A DNA stretch of 34,860 nucleotides, from positions 1 to 34,860 of the forward strand of contig CATZCM010000017.1 of assembly GCA_958417225.1 (NCBI GenBank), written 5' to 3'. How positions within the stretch are numbered: position 1 is the first letter of the stretch; each line of letters starts with the position of its first letter. A model generated the notes under the pieces. It had not been told where the DNA came from, did no database searches, and was given only the letters and a program-made list of their open reading frames with translations. Shown piece by piece: positions 1 through 8,091 of the stretch. Position numbers and translations under genes: made by a program. Origin of the DNA: an uncultured Eubacteriales bacterium. GTDB taxonomy: Bacteria; Bacillota; Clostridia; Oscillospirales; Acutalibacteraceae.

Positions 1-377
1 TTTTTTACTTTTTTTCCTCTTTTTCGACGCCTCTCTTTGCGACAGCTTTTATATTTTAGCATGTTTATTATGTGCTGTCAACCATCTTTTTGACTTTCTA
101 TTTTTTTTATCGTTTTGCCTTATATTTGTTTTTATTTTTGTTCATTTCGAAAAATATCCACTTTATTACCTTTTGATTTTCAAAAACTCTGAGCGTTTAG
201 TATCACACAAATGCTAAAGAATTGTTTATAAAAACCTAATTTTCATTTTGAAAATGGTATACACACTGGAAAACCATTTTCAATTAACACATATTGGTCA
301 ACATCTTCAACCACAACATTACCCACATATGCAAAATGCAGCTATTCATGAAATTGGCTTTCCTCCGAATCAGACTT

Positions 378-696
378 CACATCAAACTGTGCAACATTTG
401 ATAGCGATTATCATCACTTTTTTTAACATAACAAAGTCTCCCCTTTATTTTTGACTTCACTTTCAGCAAAGTCGATATCTCGATCACCTTACATAACACA
501 ACCACATATATTATTCATACCCGTCAAATAAGAACATTAAGAAACGTTTCAAAATTTAAATTGAAGGTGCTAAACAAACAACACATCCTATAGCAAGCAC
601 TCTCAGATGTGTTGTTGAATATCAATTTATGATATACTATATTGTACTCTCCTCTCTTCCTAATTCCTTTAATTTAATCTCTGCATGTGAGTTTCC
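378..696. repeat. Duplicated 3' flank of SLR genes, copy 1
   Basis: This block closely matches 9888-10205 with scattered substitutions and small indels. It covers the last codons of the SLR gene at 637, its terminator hairpin and about 230 bases beyond. The matching copy lies at the same place relative to the SLR gene ending at 10158, so gene end and downstream flank were duplicated together. An open frame inside it (248-454) has no coding features and is not called. Confidence 0.85.
577..616 (-). terminator. Terminator hairpin of the broken SLR gene
   Basis: An 11-base perfect inverted repeat (AACAACACATC / GATGTGTTGTT) starts 20 bases beyond the stop codon of the minus-strand SLR frame. 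Read on the minus strand it is followed by a T-rich run (TTTGTTTAG). The same hairpin is conserved in the duplicated copy at 10098-10137. Confidence 0.75.
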
Positions 697-1740
697 AGCA
701 CTGGCAGCTTGCCGATACAATTCAACTGCTTTTTCTATATTCTTTTCTACTCCTTTACCTTCCATATAACACTGACCTAATTTAAGCATTGCATTCACAT
801 GTCCTAAAGATGCCGATCTGCTCCATAGCTTAACTGCTTCACTCATATTTTTATTCACTCCCAAACCAACCGCATAACACTGACCTACTTTAAACATTGC
901 ATTCACATGTCCTAAATATGCCGATCTGCTCCATAGCTTAACTGCTCCACTCATATTTTTATTCACTCCCAAACCAATCGCATAACATTCTCCCAAATTA
1001 CTCATTGCATCCGCTTGACCCAAATCCGAAGCTTGTTTCCAACAATAAATTGCTTTATCAATATCCTTATCTATCCCATTGCCACTTTCATAACACAAAC
1101 CTAAAAGAAACATCGCATCTGCTTGCCCTAATGTTGCCGATTTAATATATAAATCTATAGCCTTTTTTTCGTCCTTTTCTGTTCCATAACCATTTGCACA
1201 ACAGATCCCTAAAATACACATTGCATCTGGATGACCGAAATTTGCTGCCTTTTTTAGCCAGTTTACCGCGGTTTCAACATTTTTTTCTACTCCATCACCA
1301 TTCATATAATGAAGCCCTAACTTATACATTGCATCTGCATACCCTTTATCCGCTACTTACTGAAAATACAACACTGCCCTTTCCTTGTTCATTTCTACTC
1401 CATGACCCTTACTAAGGCACACACCTAAAGCATTCATTGCTCTCGCATCCCCTGTATCTGTTACTTGTTGTTGATATAATTTCACTTTTTCACTTAAATC
1501 TTGCTCTTCATCTCTTTCTTCCCTCTTTTCAGCTACATTTTTTAATACACACAATATTTCTGCTGCTTCGAAAATATCTTGTAAAGCTATTGTTTCAGAT
1601 TCTGTTGCTAATTTTGTCCTTTTATCTTGAGCTTCTTGATCATCTGGAACTCTTTTCATTCCATCTCCTTGTGCCATTACTGTCACCGATAGTAATGACG
1701 TCAATAATACAAGTATTATCATCCTTTTTAACATACTCAT
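637..1740 (-). pseudogene. Secreted Sel1-repeat protein gene split by an in-frame TAA
   Basis: One reading frame encodes a signal peptide (residues about 1-24, hydrophobic core ILVLLTSLLSVTV, cleavage near VMA-Q), a charged linker and about seven Sel1-like repeats, but TAA at 1357-1359 interrupts it. The codon falls where other repeats have K or Q in the Y-Q-K-A-A element, and the repeat resumes at once after it, so one substitution (AAA or CAA to TAA) explains the break. The start at 1740 follows AAAGGAGATAAA; nine extra in-frame codons upstream lack a ribosome-binding site. Without readthrough the product is about 127 residues with one complete repeat. The C-terminal repeats resemble those of the protein at 10158-11756, while the N-terminus differs. 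Two adjacent repeats near 800-960 are almost identical at the DNA level. SLR proteins are alpha/alpha solenoids that mediate protein-protein contacts; a partner cannot be inferred. Confidence 0.8.
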
Positions 1741-2082
1741 TTTATCTCCTTTATAACATATACTCATTAAAAGTTAGAGCCAATAGTTTTACCCTTAAAA
1801 TCAGAGAAAAAAATTAAGGTCCTTTAAATATTATATCATCTCACTGTCAAAAATCCAAGCTTATTATTTTTAACAAATATATCAAAATTAAATCTAACAG
1901 ACAAATTCATCAACTTGTAATTAAATCTACCTTAAGCCATATACAAAATTCAAAATTAGCTTAATCTTTCTAGTTCATCTTTTACTTTCATACATTCTTC
2001 CCCTACTAATTCATTTCATAAAAACCCGCTTTTTCAGCGCCCTAAACTACCTCTTCTTTTGCCGAATAAAATTTTCCTTTAT

Positions 2083-2291
2083 CTAAATTTCTAATTTTTC
2101 ATATAATTTTATTGTCAATACCTTATTTGCAACACTAACTTCCAAAAGACGCTTCTTGTCAATGTCAAACAGATAATTCCCTCTAGATAACACTACCATT
2201 ACAAGCCATGTATCATTATTTCTGATATTTACTGAAAATCTTTAATGCTATCGTAAATTTCATCGTCAAATACTTTTTTGAGATCTTTCAC
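2083..2291 (-). pseudogene. Decayed coding fragment, unidentified
   Basis: On the minus strand a GTG at 2291 opens a frame reading VKDLKKVFDDEIYDSIKDF, which ends in a stop. A single-base shift then opens a frame of about 46 codons (containing NNDTWLVMVVLSRGN and LFDIDKKRLLEVSVANK) ending in TAG at 2083-2085. The composition is protein-like: charged and hydrophobic residues alternate, with no low complexity. I do not recognise the family. Interpreting it as a frameshifted remnant is inference; a short non-coding stretch that happens to be open is possible. Confidence 0.4.
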
Positions 2292-2397
2292 AACAAGTAC
2301 AAAATTTTAACACTGAAAACACTAAACATGAATCATTGTCTAATTTTTATTGTATTATGTTTTTCCTAATTATAAATCATTTGGTAACTATGCAATT

Positions 2398-2425
2398 AAT
2401 CCCTCACTTTATTAAGTGAGGGATT
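2398..2425 (-). terminator. Hairpin downstream of SLR gene
   Basis: A perfect 12-base inverted repeat (AATCCCTCACTT / AAGTGAGGGATT) with a 4-base loop lies 40 bases beyond the stop of the minus-strand SLR gene. The T-run beyond the stem is weak, so efficiency is uncertain. Confidence 0.65.
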
Positions 2426-2464
2426 ACCTATTTAAATTTACATTTATTTCTAATATAATTGAAT

Positions 2465-4111
2465 TTAAAGGCGCGATATCAATTCTTCCAAATTACGTTT
2501 CGCAGTTGCATTTCCTAAATCTGCTGCTTGTTCAAGCAACTCCATCGCTTTACTTAAATCTTGTTTTACTCCTACACCCTCTTTAAAACAGAAACCTAAT
2601 ATACACATCGCATCTACATTACCTACGCCTGCTGCACACGAAAGCCATTCTATCGCTTTACTTAAGTATTGTCCTATATCTATTCCATCTCTAAAGCAAT
2701 ATCCTAAAATACACACTGCATCTGCATTTCCTGCATCTGCTGCTTTTTGATACCATTCAATAGCCTTTTTTTCATCTTTGTCTACTCCTTTGCCTGTTTG
2801 AAAACACACTCCTAAATTATACATTGCATCTGCATTTCCTGCATCTGCTGCTTTTTGATACCATCCTACTGCTTCACTTAAGTTTTTTTCTACACCTACG
2901 CCATCCATAAAGCAGCAACCTAAACTATACATTGCGTTCACATTTCCTACATCTACTGCTTTTTGATACCATTCGATAGCCTTTTTTTCATCTTTGTCTA
3001 CTCCTTTGCCTGTTTGAAAACACACTCCTAAATTATACATTGCATCTGCATTTCCTGCATCTGCTGCTTTTTGATACCATCCTACTGCTTCACTTAAGTT
3101 TTTTTCTACACCTACGCCATCCATAAAGCAGCAACCTAAACTACACATTGCGTTCATATTTCCTGCATCTGCCGCTTTTTGAAACCATTTTACTGCTTCA
3201 CTTAAATTTTTTTCTACACCTGCACTATCTCTACAACAGCAACCTAAATTATACATCGCATCTGCATTTCCTGCATCTGCCGCTTTTTGAAACCATCTTA
3301 CTGCTTCACTTAAGTTTTTTTCTACACCTACGCCATCCATAAAGCAGCAACCTAAACTACACATTGCGTTCATATTTCCTGCATCTGCCGCTTTTTGAAA
3401 CCATTTTACTGCTTCACTTAAATTTTTTTCTACACCTGCACTATCTCTACAACAGCAGCCTAAATTATACATCGCATCTGCATTTCCCGCGAGCGCTGCT
3501 CTCAGAAACAAATCTGTTGCCCTATTTAAGTCTTGAGTTATTCCTATTCCGTCTCTAAGATAACAACCTAAACTACACATTGCATTTACATTGCCTACAT
3601 CTGCTGCTTTCTGAAACCACTCTGCTGACCTATTTAAGTCTTGAGTTATTCCTATGCCGTCTCTAAGACAACAACCTAAGCTATACATTGCATTTACATT
3701 GCCCAAATCCGCTGCTTTCTGAAACCACTCTGTTGCTCTATTTAAATCTTGTGCTATTCCTACGCCATCTCTAAGACAACAGCCTAAGATATACATTGCA
3801 CTTGCATTTCTTTCAATTGCTGCTTCACGAAACCATCCTACTGCAATTTCCTCATTTTCCGCTGTCCTTTCGTAGAGCATATAAACCCGGCCTAAATTAT
3901 ACATTGCAGCTGCATTTCCTAAATATGCTTTTCTTTTAATTTCATCTACATGTTCTACAAGGAAAGCCCTTTCTCTATCATCTACAGACCAATATATATC
4001 TTCCCCGCGGGGTACAGTTACACTTTCCCCTTTATCTCCATTTGCCATTGCTGTTGCTGACAACATGGACGCCAATACTACAACCGTTATCAATTTTTTC
4101 AATGTACTCAT
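2465..4111 (-). CDS. Secreted Sel1-repeat protein
   Basis: The 548-residue protein has a signal peptide (residues 1-23, core ITVVVLASMLSATAMA) and then about 13 Sel1-like repeats of 36 residues, recognised by the recurring A-M-x-x-L-G-x-C and A-x-x-W-[FY]-Q-K-A-A elements. It is probably exported and folds as a TPR-like solenoid for protein binding; no catalytic domain is visible. Many repeats carry Cys pairs or triplets after the L-G (LGCCF, LGCCC), which is unusual for an exported protein and may mean disulfides or metal binding. Repeats at about residues 210-460 are almost identical in pairs, giving 216-base direct repeats in the DNA. AGGAGA lies about eight bases before the ATG. The gene stands alone, with a hairpin downstream and a conserved block upstream shared with the SLR genes at 9234 and 11756. 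Confidence 0.9.
   Translation of the reverse strand: MSTLKKLITVVVLASMLSATAMANGDKGESVTVPRGEDIYWSVDDRERAFLVEHVDEIKRKAYLGNAAAMYNLGRVYMLYERTAENEEIAVGWFREAAIERNASAMYILGCCLRDGVGIAQDLNRATEWFQKAADLGNVNAMYSLGCCLRDGIGITQDLNRSAEWFQKAADVGNVNAMCSLGCYLRDGIGITQDLNRATDLFLRAALAGNADAMYNLGCCCRDSAGVEKNLSEAVKWFQKAADAGNMNAMCSLGCCFMDGVGVEKNLSEAVRWFQKAADAGNADAMYNLGCCCRDSAGVEKNLSEAVKWFQKAADAGNMNAMCSLGCCFMDGVGVEKNLSEAVGWYQKAADAGNADAMYNLGVCFQTGKGVDKDEKKAIEWYQKAVDVGNVNAMYSLGCCFMDGVGVEKNLSEAVGWYQKAADAGNADAMYNLGVCFQTGKGVDKDEKKAIEWYQKAADAGNADAVCILGYCFRDGIDIGQYLSKAIEWLSCAAGVGNVDAMCILGFCFKEGVGVKQDLSKAMELLEQAADLGNATAKRNLEELISRL
2738..3480 (-). repeat. Tandem 216-base macro-repeat inside SLR gene
   Basis: A unit of 216 bases (72 codons, two Sel1 repeats) recurs at a fixed period. 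For example, the segment beginning at 2821 recurs at 3037 and again, slightly diverged, at 3253; the segment at 3148 recurs at 3364 almost unchanged. Because the unit is a whole number of codons, gain or loss of units by recombination keeps the frame. Confidence 0.85.
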
Positions 4112-4193
4112 TTCTTATTCTCCTTATATGATAAATATAGTTGTTTTTACAGTTTTTGAAGAATTGTTTGCACACTGTAAATCAGCTTCGTTT

Positions 4194-4287
4194 TTCTACT
4201 GCCTGATGGTCTTAGTAGGACTCTAATCACAAATCTTTTGTAGTTTGTTAATTATTATATACTGCCCTATAATTTATTTTGAGCAAG
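4194..4287 (-). promoter_or_regulatory. Conserved upstream block of SLR genes, copy 1
   Basis: About 90 bases upstream of the SLR gene at 4111 align with 9308-9400 and 11829-11920, upstream of two other SLR genes. Shared elements on the plus strand include CCTGATGGT / CCTGATAGT, TAGGA-N-TC-N-AATCA and TAGTTTGTTAATTATT / CTGTTTGTTAATAATT. Conservation outside the genes suggests a shared promoter or operator; I could not assign clear -35 and -10 boxes. Confidence 0.5.
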
Positions 4288-4485
4288 TTCATAAACACAA
4301 CAAACACTTGTTTTTTATGTATTAACTATTTCCGACACTCTCAACAGTATCAATAATCTGTCTCCTAAAAATTAAATCTTTTCAAAAAATTTAATTAAAA
4401 CAAAAATTGAATTTGAAACTACAGAACATTACCCTTACAACCTACCTGGGTTGCTCCTTAATAATATCATTGTCTCCCATCTCAT

Positions 4486-4522
4486 AAACGCTTTACATCC
4501 AAGTCTTCGCTGTAAAGCGTTT
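4486..4522 (+). terminator. Strong hairpin, terminator-like
   Basis: A perfect 12-base inverted repeat (AAACGCTTTACA / TGTAAAGCGTTT) with a 13-base loop is followed on the plus strand by TTGTTTC. No intact plus-strand gene lies upstream, so it may be a relic or belong to a small transcript. The 63-codon plus-strand frame starting at 4521 looks non-coding. Confidence 0.45.
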
Positions 4523-4870
4523 GTTTCGCCGCAAACCCAAAACAGATGCTAATTCTATGTTAACACTTCGTGCAAATCTTAATCCCTCCACAAGATCATT
4601 TCACCGAAATGAAAAATTAAAGCCACCAACGAGACACAAATTTAATAAAGTTCCAAAACTCGAAAATCTTTTCTCTACTCTCATAATCCTCTCACCACAC
4701 TTCCTTTCATAATATAACTTAATTGTATTATATCATTTTAATATGGTACTGTCAAACGTTTTTTACCAAAACTGCACATTTTATACTATTTTTCTAAGAC
4801 TAATTCTACATTTGGCCAAGTTTGCCAAATGAACGTCGGTTAAAGTTCAAGTAACAATGCAAAATAATAA

Positions 4871-4914
4871 GGCTATAGTTGATCCGATTTTTAAAATCGG
4901 GTTGCTACAGCCAC
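4871..4914. other. Long imperfect hairpin
   Basis: The outer arms GGCTATAG / CTACAGCC have one mismatch and enclose a 17-base perfect palindromic core at 4884-4900 (CCGATTTT-T-AAAATCGG). No T-run follows on either strand, so termination is not the obvious role. No gene is directly adjacent. Confidence 0.4.
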
Positions 4915-5149
4915 CACTTGTAAAGTTAAAAAACTCTCACCTCAATATTAATTTATCTTCAAAAGAAAGAACCAATTAAAAACTTCTAAAAAATGCATGC
5001 TTGTTCAATATAAAATCACTACATATCCAACGTATATTTAATTCATCATCTCAAATAATCAACTACCAGTATAGAATAGTAAAAAATACGATCATAATGT
5101 CCAAATAAAAACAGTTCAGAAAAATACCAACATAAATCCAATAAAGAAC

Positions 5150-5605
5150 AAATAGCGAAACCTCAATCAACAAGCAAAACTCGTCTTTCCTCACTAAAAA
5201 AAAGAGCCTTCGATAATCCGGATCTAACTTGTCCATACAGAAATGCAGGATTTGATTTAGACCCTTTGTTTACACAACTTGTTCAACCATCATTTTATCA
5301 ACTAGTTCTTCACATAGATCACCAAAGCTGAACAACAGCCGTTATTTGCCTTTATAATCAAAATAATATATTACACAATTTTATACAAATATGCATTTAA
5401 TTCACATTTTTGTATCATTGGTTTTTTCTAGGAAAAAACTTCTATCATCAAATCTTCGGCTTCGTGGACATTATGCAGATAGCTATTTATGTATAAGGTC
5501 ATAAGTTTGCAGTACTTCCTCATTAATTCGCCAAGCCCTGTCTCATTGCCATTGAAATACTTCATGTACAAATTTTCATCGAAAAACACATCGTTTATTT
5601 TCTTT
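5150..5605 (-). pseudogene. ECF-type sigma-70 factor, decayed
   Basis: Three minus-strand pieces in order match the small sigma-70/ECF factors common in Clostridia. Region 2 is at 5600-5428 (MKYFNGNETGLGELM, then LYINSYLHN and HEAEDLMIEVFS before TAG). A linker piece is at about 5335-5270 (FSFGDLCEELVDKMMVEQVV, then TAA). Region 4 begins directly after in the same frame (NQILHFCMDKLDPDYRRLFFLV) and fades near 5150. At least one frameshift separates region 2 from the linker. The TAA sits where I recall the family having Gln, so CAA to TAA is likely. Such factors direct RNA polymerase to a small regulon; no functional product is possible here. The family assignment comes from remembered motifs, not a search. 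Confidence 0.7.
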
Positions 5606-5827
5606 TAGCAATTGTTTGAATCGGAACATCCCCACACAGTATTGACTTGCTCAACGCCATGAAATCTACAACTCGTAGTCAGATTCTTTTACATAGTAAC
5701 TTATTGCATAACACCTTTTTCAAAAATACGATTTATCGGTATAACATATCTGAGATTCATTGTATATATCACATGCAAGGGGCAGCATATTTTCGAGATG
5801 ATCTGTAACAAAAGTATGAAAAAACAC

Positions 5828-5881
5828 AAAAGTCAGCCATTACAGCGTTATGGCTAACAAGAGAAAAATGCGCGACTTTTA
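5828..5881 (-). terminator. Two-level hairpin, possible terminator
   Basis: The inner arms AGCCAT / ATGGCT (5835-5855) lie within outer arms AAAAGTC / GACTTTT (5828-5834 and 5874-5880). On the minus strand the structure is followed by TTTTGTGTTTTTTC, as expected of an intrinsic terminator. It lies upstream of the decayed sigma factor and may have ended a lost gene. Confidence 0.45.
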
Positions 5882-6313
5882 CTTTTTCCAGGGCTAAATT
5901 AAAATGGTTTGTAACCTAATGGACAAATCATCATGAAACTATCTAAATTTTGTATCGCATTACTTACAATTTAATATTTTCATCATTCACAATCTCAAAA
6001 ATATAAACTCATTGCTTTAACGACATTTATTAACCTTTTCATAATCATTATCGAATGTCAAATCATTTAATAATGAATAAAAATAAATTCAATTCAACAT
6101 TACTTAAATATATATATTTACTTAAAATAATTTTCGATAAAATAAAAAATTACTAGTTAATAAAAGACATAAAATACACAAATTGTCAACTAAATATTGA
6201 AGTTATAACTTATACTTTAACAAAACCAATCATCCTCACATAATCAAATTAATAAACAAAAATAATTATATCCGTTCTAGGCAAATTTTTTACTTACACT
6301 ATATAGCACAAAC

Positions 6314-6352
6314 GCAGTTTACAACTTTAACAAATAAAAAGCTGCAAACTGC
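6314..6352 (-). terminator. Hairpin downstream of the SLR remnant
   Basis: Arms GCAGTTT / AAACTGC are separated by 25 bases that include further complementary bases. The position, beyond the 3' side of the decayed minus-strand SLR remnant, fits a relic terminator. On the minus strand the stem is followed by GTTTGTG, a poor T-run. Confidence 0.35.
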
Positions 6353-6506
6353 ATATTGAAAGTTTTTTCCTTATTTTTATTAAATACTACTATATGATTT
6401 TTTTCGCTTAATGATTCCGTCAATATTATCGTATTTATATTCCCTAAACATATCACTATACCAACCACTATATTTATTTTTTCTACCACCGTTTTCTATG
6501 CCTTAC

Positions 6507-6790
6507 CTATAACACTACCTTTCCATTTACTACTATTGCCTCACAAAACCATTCTACAATTTTATTTAAGCTTTCATCAACACCTCTGCCATATAAAAGG
6601 ACATACAACTGCACATGCAACTCTATAACAACAATAAACACCAATTGTATTTACATGCCCTAAGACTAATGCTTTTGCAAGTCACACCAACACACCATAT
6701 TTTTCTCTGCTATGTTACAAAGCATAAACTCCAGCCTAAATCATACATTGAATCTGTGTTTTCTCAATCTACTTTGTTTTTAAATTCTTG
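6507..6790 (-). pseudogene. Decayed Sel1-repeat gene remnant
   Basis: Minus-strand translation in shifting frames gives pieces of SLR consensus. GRGVDESLNKIVEWFCEA is at 6590-6507, LGHVNTIGVYCCYR at about 6666-6625, and TDSMYDLG near 6735-6760. Each matches the spacing and key residues of repeats in the intact neighbours (for example LGHVNAM and AVEWFQKA). Stops and frameshifts separate them, so nothing is expressed. It shows a further SLR gene once stood between those at 4111 and 9234. Confidence 0.65.
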
Positions 6791-7005
6791 AAACATCTAC
6801 CCTATTATCGATTTTTACCCTCACCGCTTATGGAAACATCGCTAACCACACTAAATCTGCTATATGTACTTATTTTCATTCTACTTAATAGATATAAAAT
6901 AAACATAAATCCATTCTAAAACAGTCTTCAACAAAAGCGCTGCAGCCGGTTAATTACAGAAATCCGCCAATTTTTTATCACACATGCGCAAACCTCTTAC
7001 TTATT

Positions 7006-8091
7006 CTACTTAAAGCTACTAACTGAATCGCTTAAACTCGATTGCTTTGTTAGCATTTCACTTATTTCATTTAAGACCAAGTAATTACTTAATAATCTTG
7101 TGTGTTTCGTCCAACGACTACAGTCATCAGCAGGTAAATCCTCTCCTAAAAACCTTACCTTCAAACCTTCAAAAGGAGATCCTTTTGGCATTTTAGGCTC
7201 TTTTTCTCTAAAATTCACAGGTAACCTTTTCTCTTCTACAATATTTGAAGACGACATATACTTACCATATCTGGAATATACTGCACAAGATTCTCCTATC
7301 ATCGCATCACCAATAAGCTCTCAAAAATCATATGAATGAAGTTCTCCTGCATCAATAGCTTTAACAAAAGCTTCATCCAATTCTTTAGCTAATCTCGCTG
7401 AATCATCTGCCGTTTTAGGATATATTGTAATAAATTTACCTGCCTGTGTTTCTAAAGAATTAAGATTTATTGGGAACAAATTAAGCACACGGAGCGCATC
7501 TAAGCTTTCACAGATTTTAAATGGAATATCATGTTTTTGCAAAATTGGAACTGCAATTTTGGCAATTTTTAATGCACTACTTGGTTGAGCAGATATATGT
7601 ATTTTCCATCCCTCTGAAAAATCATCGAAATATTTCCATTGACACCAAATTTGTTCAGCTGATAATTTAGGAGAAAACAGTAAATCCTTGTTTTTCATCA
7701 AACTAGACGAGTTTGTCAAATAATCTTCTACTTTTTGTCCACATACCCTAGCCTCTTTACTTTCGCTATCTTGCTTTAAAAAGTTGTCAATATACCTTGC
7801 ATACTCTAAATCTAATGCTTTTTTTTCAGCAAAAAGTTTTTCTACTCTTTCTGGGGAAAATTCTCCTTCGACAATACACTCACTAGGATAACATTCTTGT
7901 TTAATATCCGGCCTTATTTCATTCAAAGCATTAATTGCTTCTTGATTGCCCATATTTTTCAGAAAAATTAAATGCTTAACAACAAACAGTTTTAAAGATA
8001 AATCAGCTTTTTCATAATAGTTCTTAATCTTATCCATAATAGATTTGTCTGACGGTTTTTTCATTAAATTAAATATATCATCTATAACCTG
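7006..8091 (-). pseudogene. Phosphothreonine-lyase-like domain, broken by TGA and detached from SLR gene
   Basis: This frame continues directly in phase from the SLR gene ending at 8092 and matches the C-terminal 370 residues of the protein at 12828-14768. It begins QVIDDIFNLM right after the TAA, where the homologue has EEVINRLFELM, so homology extends upstream of the first ATG (8064), which also lacks a good ribosome-binding site. The core contains GWKIHISAQPSSALKIAKI and QAGKFITIYP, which recall the N-terminal lyase domain of class III/IV lanthipeptide synthetases and the K-x-H motif of OspF/SpvC phosphothreonine lyases. TGA at 7321-7323 falls at HSYDF-stop-ELIGDAM, where the homologue has Cys (TGC). 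The tail with the conserved RYG lies beyond it. The stretch probably derives from an SLR-lyase fusion gene, now dead. Active-site roles are inferred from the fold family. Confidence 0.7.

Larger units (their letters stand above)
1741..2464. other. Intergenic stretch with a decayed gene fragment
   Basis: This 720-base gap has no intact gene. It contains the 5' flank of the broken SLR gene, a decayed minus-strand coding fragment (2083-2291) and the terminator of the next SLR gene (2398-2425). Nothing else was recognised. Confidence 0.6.
4740..7005. other. Long gene-poor stretch with pseudogene remnants
   Basis: About 2.3 kb has no intact gene. It contains a long imperfect hairpin (4871-4914, with a perfect 17-base core at 4884-4900), an ECF sigma factor pseudogene (5150-5605), a two-level hairpin (5828-5881), a hairpin at 6314-6352 and remnants of a Sel1-repeat gene (6507-6790). 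The interval 5940-6300 is very AT-rich and shows nothing recognisable. Confidence 0.6.

Noticed and set aside
248..454. A 68-codon plus-strand frame
   Set aside because: Its 3' part lies in a duplicated flank where the other copy does not keep the frame; there is no ribosome-binding site, and the composition is His- and Gln-rich like random AT-rich DNA.
3148..3558. Two plus-strand frames of 64 codons opposite the SLR gene
   Set aside because: They are antisense shadows of the repeats, recurring at the same 216-base period, rich in Leu and His, without ribosome-binding sites.
2465..4111. Regularly spaced repeats that could suggest a CRISPR array
   Set aside because: The period is a whole number of codons, there are no unique spacers, and the repeats translate to Sel1 motifs. 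No CRISPR array or cas gene was seen anywhere in the window.
4521..4712. A 63-codon plus-strand frame
   Set aside because: It starts inside the hairpin at 4486-4522 and has no ribosome-binding site and no recognisable features.
7100..7339. Plus-strand frame opposite the lyase-like pseudogene
   Set aside because: It is antisense to a region with clear protein homology on the minus strand.
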